Positions 1 through 7,310 of a stretch of 12,318 nucleotides of DNA are shown one piece after another. The position numbers and the translations under genes were made by a program. The notes beneath the pieces are model-generated. The model was not told the origin of the DNA. It searched no databases and was given only the letters and a program-made list of their open reading frames with translations. This DNA comes from an uncultured Salinimicrobium sp. (GTDB taxonomy: Bacteria > Bacteroidota > Bacteroidia > Flavobacteriales > Flavobacteriaceae), in NCBI GenBank assembly GCA_946887025.1, contig CAMPJY010000075.1, positions 1-12,318 of the forward strand. The letters run 5' to 3'. How positions within the stretch are numbered: position 1 is the stretch's first letter; each line of letters begins with the position of its first letter.

Positions 1-1
1 C

Positions 2-289
2 AGGTTCGAACTGGTGCTTTTAAAAGAAAGCATTACTGATCCTGCGAAATTGCTCAACATTCCAATGAGTGTTTACGCCACCAAGGAGAAAGTCTCTGTT
101 TCCCTGAACCTGGAAACAGGAGAACAGGCTGAAATACAAATAACCTCCCTTTCGGGGCAGGTTCTGAAAAGTCTGAAAGTCTCATCTCAGGAAACCGTGG
201 AGATCAAAGGGATCAGAAGTGCAGGCGTATATATTATCAGTTTAGTTTCGGGAGAGACCCGCTACTCCAAAAAGATACTAATCAAGTAA
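2..289 (+). CDS. C-terminal fragment of a T9SS-secreted protein (type A sorting domain)
   Basis: The reading frame is open to the left edge, so this is the end of a larger gene; a GTG at position 14 is probably an internal Val codon. The visible 95 residues begin with a strand ending in FELVLLKES, which looks like the end of a preceding beta-sandwich domain. About 70 residues follow with the layout of a type IX secretion C-terminal sorting domain: alternating strands, a 'SLSGQVLKSL' segment, then 'SAGVYIISL' and a basic 'KKILIK' end. In this family the domain directs passage through the outer-membrane T9SS translocon and is then removed or attached to the surface. What the cargo does cannot be seen here. 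Its stop codon lies two bases before the next ATG, so it is almost certainly co-transcribed with the DUF4402-type and usher-like genes. The sorting-domain call is firm; the protein identity is unknown. Confidence 0.85.
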   Translation, partial: RFELVLLKESITDPAKLLNIPMSVYATKEKVSVSLNLETGEQAEIQITSLSGQVLKSLKVSSQETVEIKGIRSAGVYIISLVSGETRYSKKILIK

Positions 290-291
290 CA

Positions 292-810
292 ATGGCTGGA
301 ATTCCTTCAATAAAATCCATTTATAAAGCAGCCGTTCTATTCGGATTCCTGATTTTCTCAGTCCCAATGCTTCAGGCGCAGGAAAACCCTCCCATTCCCG
401 TGGAAGTGGAAGTCAGGAATTTACGTTTCCTGAACTTTGGTTCTTTTACAGGAGGTCAAAGTGGCGGGACGGTAACAGTGGATATCCTCGGGACCCGCAC
501 TGCAACAGGTGAGGTTTTTCTTTTGAATTTAGGTGACCCTCCCAGCTCCGCGATTTTTGATCTGAAAGCTAATCCCGGCACCCTCATAACCATTACCACC
601 AATGGAGATTATTTCCTCGACGGGAATAACGGTGGGGAGGTCAGACTGGTGATCGATTCTTTTAGTACCGGCCAAACCTTTATAACCACAGCTGTTCCTC
701 CTTTGATGAATGAGATCTTTGTCGGGGGGACGCTGCATATTGGAAATGAGACCCAGAGCCCGCCTGGTTATTACACTGGAAGCTTTTCCCTGACCTTTAA
801 TTACGAATAA
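292..810 (+). CDS. DUF4402-type secreted protein, possible pilin-like fibre subunit
   Basis: A 172-residue exported protein. Residues 10-30 form a hydrophobic signal peptide ending in LQAQ, with cleavage likely before ENPP. The mature part is short, Gly- and Thr-rich and predicted to be all beta. It carries a central 'GGTVTVD' segment (about 58-64) and a C-terminal 'FVGGTLHIG...YYTGSFSLTFNYE' region (about 143-172), which together match the DUF4402 layout. There are no cysteines, so no disulfide-stabilised pilin fold. The final strand has alternating hydrophobic residues and a penultimate Tyr, recalling the penultimate aromatic of classical chaperone-usher subunits; that comparison is inference. 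The gene starts two bases after the T9SS-tail gene and ends 17 bases before the usher-like gene, which fits a role as the secreted or polymerised substrate of that outer-membrane protein. It could instead be a stand-alone surface protein. Confidence 0.8.
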   Translation: MAGIPSIKSIYKAAVLFGFLIFSVPMLQAQENPPIPVEVEVRNLRFLNFGSFTGGQSGGTVTVDILGTRTATGEVFLLNLGDPPSSAIFDLKANPGTLITITTNGDYFLDGNNGGEVRLVIDSFSTGQTFITTAVPPLMNEIFVGGTLHIGNETQSPPGYYTGSFSLTFNYE

Positions 811-827
811 CTCAAGTTGCCCTTTTA

Positions 828-3392
828 ATGTTCCTGAAACAAAAACTAATCTCCTTATTGTCTGAATTCCCAAAGAAGTCATTCCTCAGTCTGTTGCTTC
901 TTATTTTTTATACAGGAATGTACGGGCAGGAGGACTTTCCGGAATATGATGAATTGACAGTTGAAATGACTGTTCCGGATCTGGGGCTGGTGGAAATTCC
1001 CATTGCAATCAAAAATCAGGAGGCTTATCTTTCAGTAGAAGACTTGTTTGGTATATTAAAAATAAAAGCTGAAACAACTGGGGAAGGTTTGACAGGTTTT
1101 ATCATTCATCCCGAATCGACTTATCTTATTTCCCCCTCCCAAATCGTTTACAAAGGAGAGACCTTCAGATATGAGGATGCCCTTATTCAATCCCCCACCA
1201 CTCTGTATTTACGTTCCGACCTGTTTGGAGATATCTTTGGGTTACATACCGACTTCTCCTTCAGGAGCCTTTCCGTTGCCCTCGAAACCGATCTGGAATT
1301 ACCTGTGATCAAGGAAAAGAAACGGGAAAAGATGAGGGAAAACCTGGACCGGGTAAAGGGAATCGTAGAGCCGGATACCATTATCCCCACCAGCTATCCC
1401 TTCTTCAGGGCAGGAACCCTGGACTGGGGAATTGTGACCACCCAGCAGTCAGAGATCGAAAATGACAACAGATTCACCCTTGGATTAGGTACCCGGCTTG
1501 CTGGCGGGGAAACCAATCTGATGTTGAATTACTCCACCAGGGTACCTTTTGAATCCAGGAACCAGTTTTACCAGTGGCGCTATGTCAACAACGACAATGC
1601 TTTTCTGAAGCAGGTGACTGCGGGACGCATCTTCACCAGGGCGACCTCCTCGCTATTCGCGCCTGTTGCGGGGATTCAGCTGACTAACAGTCCCCTCCAG
1701 AACAGAAGATCCTTTGGAACCTATACCCTCAACGATTACACTGACCCGCACTGGGTGGTGGAACTGTACGTCAACAATGTGCTGGTGGATTTTACCGAGG
1801 CCGATGCTTCGGGTTTTTATTCATTCGAAGTCCCACTCATGTATGGAAATACGGCAGTAAACCTAAAATTCTACGGTCCCTGGGGAGAGGAACGCATTGA
1901 GGAACGTGTCATCAACATTCCGTATAATTTTGTGCCTAAGAATGAATTTGAATACAAAATCAGTGCGGGGATCGTGGAGAATGCAGAAGGAAACCGTTTT
2001 TCGCGGGTGGACCTGAATTACGGGATCTCCAACGCCATCACCTTTGGGGGTGGTGTAGAATATCTTTCTGGAGTGGAAAGCGGAGAGGTAATGCCTTTCG
2101 TCAGTTCCTCCATCCGACTTGCTTCCAGTCTTCTTTTTTCGGGAGAATATATGTATGGGGTAAAAGGTGATGCACTTTTGAGTTACCGTTCCCCCGGAAA
2201 TCTGCAGGTCGACCTGAATTATATCAACTACGATGAGGACCAGACCGCCATCAACTATAATTATCTTGAGGAGAGAAAAATAAGTATCTCCACGCCTTTC
2301 CGGGGCAGGAACTTTACGGTGTTCAGCAGGTTCAGCCTGAACCATATCATTATGCCTACCACTGAATTTACAACCGCACAGCTGCTTTTATCCGGCGCCT
2401 TATTTGGGGTCAGCACCAATTTCACCACCTACGGGATCTATAATGACAGGATTGAGAAGCCTACCATTTACAGTACACTTTCCCAGACCTACCGCCTTCC
2501 TTACCGATGGCTCTTCTCGCCACAGCTGCAGTACGATTTCAATAAATCGCGGCTTAACAATCTGGTGTTTGAAGTGGAAAGACCTGTTTTTAAAGGAGGA
2601 TATTTCAATCTTGCCTATGAGAATAACCGGGTACGGGATGCTCATATTTTTGAAGTGGGCCTCAGGTATACCTTCAATTTTGCCCAGACAGCTTTTACTT
2701 CCAGGATCGGGAACCGAAACAACTCCTTCGTCCAATCCGCCCGGGGAAGTATTCTTTTGGACGACAACACCGGATTTGTAACCACCAGCAACAGGTCGGC
2801 CATGTCTAAAGGTGGGCTTAGCATCATTCCTTTTCTCGATTACAACTTCAATGGTGTTAAAGACGAAATGGAGCCCGGTGTACCAGGACTGGAGCTTAAG
2901 AACCTATATGGAAGGCTGATGTACAACGAGGACAGAACCATTCTACGGGTCATGGACCTGCAGCCGTATGTAGATCTGTTACTTGAGATTGATACTGAAA
3001 GTCTGGACAATATCGCCTGGAAAGTAGTTAATCCGACCATTGCAGTGGAAACCGTCCCCAATCATTTCAAAGAAATCCAGGTGCCAATCTCGGTGCTAGG
3101 GGAAGTCTCCGGGATGATCTACTTAAATACGGAAAATGGGACCAAAGGTCAGGGAAGGATCATCCTCAATATCCATGACTCCAATAACCAGGTAGTGGCG
3201 AGCGTACTTAGTGAAGGGGATGGATATTTCACTTATCTGGGGCTGAAACCAGGGAAATACACAGCGAAGGTGGATCATGAACAACTGGAGACGCTTGGCT
3301 ATACTGCTTCTCCTGCGGAAATTCCTTTTGAAATTCAGGTTTCGGAATTTGGGGATATCGTGGATGGTTTGGAATTCACTATAGCAGAGTAA
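828..3392 (+). CDS. Divergent usher-like outer-membrane beta-barrel protein with C-terminal EF-hand-like/SdrD-B-like domain
   Basis: An 854-residue protein with a signal peptide (about 17-33, ending TGMYGQ). Residues 40-165 are a periplasmic alpha/beta region with two strand-helix units ('YLSVEDLFGIL', 'YLRSDLFGDIF') followed by 'FRSLSVALETDLELP', like the N-terminal part of archaic-type ushers. Residues 190-300 and 370-640 are rich in alternating amphipathic strands typical of an outer-membrane barrel. Between them, about 305-368, is a plug-like segment: 'VVELYVNNVLVDF', 'ASGFYSFEVPLMYG', 'VNLKFYGPWGEE'. It resembles the usher plug pattern of a variable name-strand, a glycine turn and a G-(D/E)-x-x-x-E end. 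The C-terminus (about 660-854) has 'DYNFNGVKDEME' (671-682), with residues at EF-hand positions 1, 3, 5, 6, 9 and 12, and then a carboxypeptidase-regulatory-like fold with 'GDGYFTYLGLKPGKY'. Usher function is inferred from these patterns. No periplasmic chaperone gene is in view; one could lie upstream. An alternative is a general T9SS-era barrel of unknown role. Confidence 0.7.
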   Translation: MFLKQKLISLLSEFPKKSFLSLLLLIFYTGMYGQEDFPEYDELTVEMTVPDLGLVEIPIAIKNQEAYLSVEDLFGILKIKAETTGEGLTGFIIHPESTYLISPSQIVYKGETFRYEDALIQSPTTLYLRSDLFGDIFGLHTDFSFRSLSVALETDLELPVIKEKKREKMRENLDRVKGIVEPDTIIPTSYPFFRAGTLDWGIVTTQQSEIENDNRFTLGLGTRLAGGETNLMLNYSTRVPFESRNQFYQWRYVNNDNAFLKQVTAGRIFTRATSSLFAPVAGIQLTNSPLQNRRSFGTYTLNDYTDPHWVVELYVNNVLVDFTEADASGFYSFEVPLMYGNTAVNLKFYGPWGEERIEERVINIPYNFVPKNEFEYKISAGIVENAEGNRFSRVDLNYGISNAITFGGGVEYLSGVESGEVMPFVSSSIRLASSLLFSGEYMYGVKGDALLSYRSPGNLQVDLNYINYDEDQTAINYNYLEERKISISTPFRGRNFTVFSRFSLNHIIMPTTEFTTAQLLLSGALFGVSTNFTTYGIYNDRIEKPTIYSTLSQTYRLPYRWLFSPQLQYDFNKSRLNNLVFEVERPVFKGGYFNLAYENNRVRDAHIFEVGLRYTFNFAQTAFTSRIGNRNNSFVQSARGSILLDDNTGFVTTSNRSAMSKGGLSIIPFLDYNFNGVKDEMEPGVPGLELKNLYGRLMYNEDRTILRVMDLQPYVDLLLEIDTESLDNIAWKVVNPTIAVETVPNHFKEIQVPISVLGEVSGMIYLNTENGTKGQGRIILNIHDSNNQVVASVLSEGDGYFTYLGLKPGKYTAKVDHEQLETLGYTASPAEIPFEIQVSEFGDIVDGLEFTIAE

Positions 3393-3409
3393 TTCTCCCG
3401 CACCCCTTA

Positions 3410-3439
3410 TGTAGGGACAGGTCGCGACCTGTCCCTACA
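3410..3439. repeat. Perfect 30-bp palindrome between convergent operons
   Basis: The arm TGTAGGGACAGGTCG (3410-3424) is followed without a spacer by its exact reverse complement (3425-3439). It sits in the 66-base gap between the stop codons of the usher-like gene (+) and the DoxX gene (-). As RNA it would fold into a very stable GC-rich hairpin in either direction. There is no long T-run after either arm, so an intrinsic terminator of the standard type is not obvious, but a bidirectional transcription block or mRNA 3'-end stabiliser is plausible. The perfect symmetry and GGGAC...GTCCC arms recall dispersed REP-like palindromic units in bacterial genomes. No second copy lies in this window. 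Confidence 0.85.
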
Positions 3440-3458
3440 CGGAAGTATAGGTTATGAT

Positions 3459-3878
3459 TTAAGATCTTTTAGCCAGAAAATAATGGTCCAGGGAATATTT
3501 CCCGCTTCCTGTGAAGAAAAGAAGGATCCAGCCGGCAAGGTATAGAAGCGGTAGCTCCTGTCTATTGAAACCATCCTCGGGATGAACGACAAAGGCTACC
3601 ACAGCCATGGTGATGATCAGCGGGATCACAGCCAAACGGGTTCCCAATCCTATCAGCACCAGAACTGAGCAAATGAATTCCGCAAAAACAGCCAGAGTGA
3701 AGGTCAGGGTTTCCCCAAGGCCCAGCGGGTCGGCAAAACTTAATTCTTCACCGCCGAAGAAACGCAGAAGCTTAGGAGTTCCATGAGTGAGCATCAGGGC
3801 GGCAATGGCAATCCTAAAAATTAACAGCCCAATATCTACCTTGGGCAAGCTGAGGTTGGTGGAGTAAGTGTTTTTCAT
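3459..3878 (-). CDS. DoxX-family inner-membrane protein
   Basis: I chose the ATG at 3878, giving 139 residues starting MKNTYSTNLS. The frame extends 11 codons further upstream (to 3911), but the longer N-terminus (MIILRPSTQPN) does not look like part of the family. Four hydrophobic helices are visible at about 16-32, 56-78, 82-99 and 109-125. The first carries 'FRIAIAALMLTHGTPKLL', the usual DoxX-type 'R...a.mf..HG..Kl' signature. Length and topology fit the DoxX/SURF4-like group, whose members are small membrane proteins often linked to redox or quinone chemistry; the substrate is not predictable here. The gene lies 58 bases downstream of the gluconokinase/6PGDH fusion on the same strand and is probably the second gene of that operon. 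No clear separate promoter is visible in the gap. Confidence 0.85.
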   Translation of the reverse strand: MKNTYSTNLSLPKVDIGLLIFRIAIAALMLTHGTPKLLRFFGGEELSFADPLGLGETLTFTLAVFAEFICSVLVLIGLGTRLAVIPLIITMAVVAFVVHPEDGFNRQELPLLYLAGWILLFFTGSGKYSLDHYFLAKRS

Positions 3879-3936
3879 ATTTGGTTGGGTTGATGGCCTT
3901 AAGATAATCAATATTAATTATTTTCCTACAAGATTC

Positions 3937-5847
3937 CTACTCCCCTGTCACCCAATTCGTGTGAAAGAATTCCCCTCGCGCTTTATCCGTTCTTTCATAA
4001 GTGTGCGCTCCGAAGTAATCTCTTTGGGCCTGAATCATATTGGCGGAGGATTGGGCGGAAGTATAGCTGAGAAAATAATTGGCAGCGGCAGAAAGCACCT
4101 GCATTGGACATCCTTTCGCCAAGGCTTCTGCCAGAGTATTTAACATTGAGGACTTCAATACTGAAAGTTCAGATACAATGCTATCGTTCAGCAGAATATT
4201 AGTTGAAGGGGATTCCTTAAGGAGCTCTATCAGGTCTTCCATAAAACCAGACCTGATGATACAGCCGTTTGTCCAGATCCTGGCGATTTCTGAAAGGTTC
4301 AGTTTCCATTCATAGGTTTTGGAAGCTTCCAGTAAAAGATCAAAACCTATAGCGTGGTTAATAATGCTTCCCGCCTGGTAGGCTTTGAAAAGATCCTGCA
4401 GATCAAGATTCTCCCCTTTCCCATTCGTTTTTCCTGTTTTATATAAATCTGCTGCCTCTTTGCGTTCTTCTTTTCTGGCAGACATATTCCTGGCCATGAC
4501 CGAAGCGGTAATGGTATCGAAAGCAACGCCCAGCTCCAGGGCCGCATTGGTGGACCAGCCTCCGGTGCCTTTTTGTTTTGCCGCATCCAGGATCTTGTCT
4601 ATCAGGTGATCTCCATCCTCCTTTTTTCGAAGGATATCAATGGAAATTTCCAGAAGATAGGACTTCATACTTCCATTCCAGTCTTCAAATATATCTGCTA
4701 TTTCCTCTGACGCTTTTTTCCCAAAAAAACGTAAGTAATGGTAGAACTCTGCTATCAGCTGCATCTCCCCATATTCAATTCCGTTGTGGAGCATCTTTAC
4801 GAAATGTCCCGCCCCATCGGGACCTACATAGGTACAACAGGGATTTCCCTTTTTATCTTTGGCAGCGATGGCTTTAAGAAAGCCTCCGGCCATCTCGTAT
4901 GCAGGTTTTGGTCCTCCTGGCATAATAGAGGGACCTTTTAACGCCCCTTCTTCCCCACCTGAAATTCCTGCTCCCATGAAAAGGATCTTCTGGTCCTTCA
5001 GCTCCATTTCCCTTCGGACAGTATCCTTATAGTGCGAGTTCCCCCCATCAATGATAAGGTCTCCCGGCTCCAGGAAAGGCTGGAGTCCTTCGATAACAGC
5101 ATCCACGGCCGGCCCGGCATTTACCATTAAAAGAATATTTCGGGGCGCCTTGATCGAAGCAACAAATGGTTCCAGTTGGTCAAACCACGGCAGCTTGAAT
5201 TCGGAATGGGCTTCAGCAAATTTTTTCGCAATATCCACCTCCTTATCCTCCACATGACGGTTGAAGACAGAAACCCTGAAACCTTTCTCTGCGAGGTTAA
5301 GGGCAAGGCTTTTTCCCATAACTCCGAGCCCTACCAGACCTAATTGAGAGGTAGGTTCATTTTCCTTCAGTTTTTCCAGGATCCGCTCCACTACTATCTC
5401 CTTGGAGAGGTTGACATCTACATGAACCCCATAATCAGGTTCCTGCAGCGCCTCATATTGGGAAAGCAGCAACTCCGGTTTAAAATAATGATTCTTTCGC
5501 GCTTTAAGCCGCTCCAGGATGATATCATAATCGGCATGCAGGAAAATCCAGGTTAGCTTTTTTTCAGCGTATGATTGCAGATGAGTCCTGTATCCTTCTC
5601 TAAGGGCTGAACAGGCCAGAATAGCCCCCGTGGATCGCTCCCATTCCCTGATCTTTAGTGCCAGCACCTCGAGCCAGGACATTCGATCTTTATCCAGTAA
5701 GGCAATTCCTTTTTCCATTTTGCGAATGTTTTCCGAAGGATGAAAATCATCAGCATCGAAAAATGGAAGCCTCATCTCTTCAGAAAGCATTTTACCAATG
5801 GTTGTCTTTCCAACACCTGAAACCCCCATTAAAATTATTACCTGCAT
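3937..5847 (-). CDS. gntK-gnd: Bifunctional gluconokinase / 6-phosphogluconate dehydrogenase (decarboxylating)
   Basis: A single uninterrupted 636-residue frame joins two enzymes. Residues 1-160 are a gluconokinase (GntK type): Walker A 'GVSGVGKT' at 8-15, 'FFDADDFHP' at 29-37, 'ILACSALREGYR' at 76-87. It phosphorylates gluconate with ATP. Residues 168-636 (469 residues, the normal full length) are 6-phosphogluconate dehydrogenase: Rossmann loop 'GLGVMG' at 173-178, 'IDGGNS' at 266-271, substrate loop 'GISGGEEGALKGPSIMPGG' at 294-312, catalytic Lys351 in 'HFVKMLHNGIEYG' with Glu358, and the end motif 'QAQRDYFGAHTYER' at 606-619. It oxidises and decarboxylates 6-phosphogluconate to ribulose 5-phosphate with NAD(P)+. 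All key residues are present in both halves, so both should be active. The fusion places consecutive steps on one cytosolic polypeptide and makes gluconate a direct entry to the pentose phosphate pathway. The short linker (about 160-167) is acidic and polar. No gluconate transporter is adjacent. Confidence 0.95.
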   Translation of the reverse strand: MQVIILMGVSGVGKTTIGKMLSEEMRLPFFDADDFHPSENIRKMEKGIALLDKDRMSWLEVLALKIREWERSTGAILACSALREGYRTHLQSYAEKKLTWIFLHADYDIILERLKARKNHYFKPELLLSQYEALQEPDYGVHVDVNLSKEIVVERILEKLKENEPTSQLGLVGLGVMGKSLALNLAEKGFRVSVFNRHVEDKEVDIAKKFAEAHSEFKLPWFDQLEPFVASIKAPRNILLMVNAGPAVDAVIEGLQPFLEPGDLIIDGGNSHYKDTVRREMELKDQKILFMGAGISGGEEGALKGPSIMPGGPKPAYEMAGGFLKAIAAKDKKGNPCCTYVGPDGAGHFVKMLHNGIEYGEMQLIAEFYHYLRFFGKKASEEIADIFEDWNGSMKSYLLEISIDILRKKEDGDHLIDKILDAAKQKGTGGWSTNAALELGVAFDTITASVMARNMSARKEERKEAADLYKTGKTNGKGENLDLQDLFKAYQAGSIINHAIGFDLLLEASKTYEWKLNLSEIARIWTNGCIIRSGFMEDLIELLKESPSTNILLNDSIVSELSVLKSSMLNTLAEALAKGCPMQVLSAAANYFLSYTSAQSSANMIQAQRDYFGAHTYERTDKARGEFFHTNWVTGE

Positions 5848-5902
5848 AAACCTGGTTTTTATGTGATTGACCGCCTTAACCTAAAGGACCAATAAGTTCG
5901 GT

Positions 5903-5936
5903 AAAAATTATCACTCCCAAAAGCTTGTTATCCAAA
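5903..5936 (-). promoter_or_regulatory. Weak candidate promoter for the gntK-gnd operon
   Basis: On the minus strand a TTTG (5936-5933) is followed 22 bases later by TAATTTTT (5910-5903), one mismatch from the Bacteroidota -7 element TAnnTTTG. It would give a leader of roughly 50 bases. The mismatch and slightly long spacer make this uncertain. Confidence 0.25.
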
Positions 5937-5945
5937 TCTTGGGAT

Positions 5946-5957
5946 AATCCCGGGATT
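5946..5957. promoter_or_regulatory. Short palindrome overlapping the glycosyltransferase promoter
   Basis: AATCCCGGGATT is a perfect 12-bp palindrome, and it overlaps a second small inverted repeat, GGGATAATCCC (5941-5951). Both sit at the upstream edge of the glycosyltransferase promoter, in the divergent gap with gntK-gnd. It may be an operator, but a 12-bp palindrome can also occur by chance. Confidence 0.3.
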
Positions 5958-5984
5958 GGAGAAACCTGAAAAAGCTTATTTTTG
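5956..5984 (+). promoter_or_regulatory. Bacteroidota-type promoter of the glycosyltransferase gene
   Basis: TATTTTTG at 5977-5984 matches the -7 consensus TAnnTTTG exactly. A TTGG at 5956-5959, 17 bases upstream, can serve as a weak -33 element. Transcription would start at about 5988-5992, only a few bases before the ATG at 5995, so the mRNA would have little or no leader. Confidence 0.5.
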
Positions 5985-5994
5985 ACAAAAAGTG

Positions 5995-7254
5995 ATGCAC
6001 AGACTCCTGATCATAGGTTATGTTTGGCCCGAACCTGATTCCTCAGCTGCGGGAAGCAGGATGATGCAACTCATTCATTTTTTTCTTGATCAGGAGTATG
6101 AGATCTGTTTCGCCACCACCGCCCAGAAAACTGCTTATAGGGCGGATCTGGAATCTCTGGGGGTGAAGTCCAGGGGTATTGAACTGAATAACTCGAGTTT
6201 TGATGTTTTTCTTGAAGAGTATAGGCCTCAGGCAGTGCTCTTTGATCGTTTCATGATGGAGGAACAGTTTGGGTGGAGGGTTTCAGAGATCTGCCCCAGG
6301 GCACTTAAGATCCTGGATACCGAGGACCTGCATTTCCTAAGAAAGGCAAGGGAAACAGCCTTTAAAAAGAAGCTGGAGCTGACCCCTGCTTTACTGCATT
6401 CGGATACGGCAAAACGGGAAATTGCAAGCATCTACCGCTGCGACCTTTCCCTTATTATCTCCGAGAAAGAAATGGAGCTTCTGCTTCAGGATTTCAGGCT
6501 CCCGAAGTCCCTTTTGTTTTATCTGCCCCTGGTGGAGAATGCAACCTCCATGGATACTGCTTTACCTGATTTTGAGGAAAGAAGTCATTTTATTAGTATT
6601 GGAAACTTTCTTCATGAGCCCAATTGGGATGCCGTCCTGCGGTTAAAACAAAATATCTGGCCCCTGATAAGAAAACAGCTTCCTGCTGCTGAAATTCATA
6701 TTTATGGGGCCTACCCTACCCAAAAAGTATTTAATCTTCATAACCCATCTGAAAATTTCTTTATAAAAGGAAGAGCAGGAAATGCGAGACAAGTTATTCA
6801 AAAAGCAAAAGTTTTGCTTGCTCCCTTGCAATTTGGAGCCGGAATAAAGGGAAAATTCATTGATGCCATGGTTACAGGCACTCCCAGCGTAACCACAACT
6901 ATTGGGGCAGAAGGAATGACAACGGATAGCGGATGGCCCGGAAAAGTGGTACATGGTGATGCTGAATTTGCAGCAGCAGCCATTGAACTTTACAAGGACA
7001 AATTTCATTGGGAACAGGCCCGGGAAAAGGGGTTTCAGGTGATTGAGGACAGATTTTCTTCTGCAGCTTACTGGCGCTCATTGAAGAAAATTCTATTGGA
7101 TTTGGAGGGAAATCTGGAGGGCCATAGGGAAAAGAATTTTACAGGATCCATGCTGTCACACCACCAGGTGAACAGTACCCGATACCTGTCCAAGTATATT
7201 GAAGCCAAGAATAAACTTGAGTGGGAAATAAATAGAAAGACGCCCGATCTGTAA
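5995..7254 (+). CDS. GT4-like glycosyltransferase (GT-B fold)
   Basis: A 419-residue protein from ATG 5995; a GTG one codon earlier (5992) is possible but less likely. The N-terminal half begins 'RLLIIGYVWPEPDSSAAGSRMMQL', the first strand and glycine-containing loop of a GT-B acceptor domain. The C-terminal half has 'HFISIGNFLHEPNWDAV' (about 198-213), 'IHIYGAYP' (about 234-241) and the nucleotide-sugar site 'FGAGIKGKFIDAMVTGTPSVTTTIGAEGM' region (about 280-308). That region is a GT4-type signature with the Lys residues of the K-G-K subgroup and an Asp in place of the first acidic residue of the usual E-x7-E motif. It is cytosolic; donor sugar and acceptor cannot be predicted. It stands alone between two minus-strand units, outside any polysaccharide cluster, so it may serve a housekeeping surface glycan or glycoprotein pathway. 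The last 45 residues are charged and look like a non-conserved tail. Confidence 0.85.
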   Translation: MHRLLIIGYVWPEPDSSAAGSRMMQLIHFFLDQEYEICFATTAQKTAYRADLESLGVKSRGIELNNSSFDVFLEEYRPQAVLFDRFMMEEQFGWRVSEICPRALKILDTEDLHFLRKARETAFKKKLELTPALLHSDTAKREIASIYRCDLSLIISEKEMELLLQDFRLPKSLLFYLPLVENATSMDTALPDFEERSHFISIGNFLHEPNWDAVLRLKQNIWPLIRKQLPAAEIHIYGAYPTQKVFNLHNPSENFFIKGRAGNARQVIQKAKVLLAPLQFGAGIKGKFIDAMVTGTPSVTTTIGAEGMTTDSGWPGKVVHGDAEFAAAAIELYKDKFHWEQAREKGFQVIEDRFSSAAYWRSLKKILLDLEGNLEGHREKNFTGSMLSHHQVNSTRYLSKYIEAKNKLEWEINRKTPDL

Positions 7255-7267
7255 CCGGACGTCTTTC
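7235..7267. terminator. Bidirectional hairpin terminator between glycosyltransferase and lysC
   Basis: Left arm 7235-7246 (GAAAGACGCCCG) pairs with right arm 7256-7267 (CGGACGTCTTTC): 12 pairs with one C/A mismatch, around a 9-base loop that holds most of the glycosyltransferase stop codon. The A-rich and T-rich outer ends give a U-tract-like finish in both directions. It lies in the gap between two convergent genes, as expected for a shared terminator. Confidence 0.75.
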
Positions 7268-7310
7268 ACGAAACAAGCAATCAATTAAGCTAACAAAGCA
7301 AACAAATAAA

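Noticed and set aside
14..289. Reading the first gene as a complete 91-residue protein from the GTG at 14
   Set aside because: The frame is open to the window edge and the residues before the GTG (RFEL) continue a beta-strand, so it is the end of a longer gene.
1863..2345. A 160-residue minus-strand open frame inside the usher-like gene
   Set aside because: It lies fully opposite a strong coding gene and has no protein-like features.
2404..2781. A 125-residue plus-strand frame inside the usher-like gene
   Set aside because: It is an out-of-frame overlap; the main frame here carries the regular barrel strands.
4578..4877. Plus-strand frame opposite the 6PGDH domain
   Set aside because: It is opposite a highly conserved enzyme and its composition is not protein-like.
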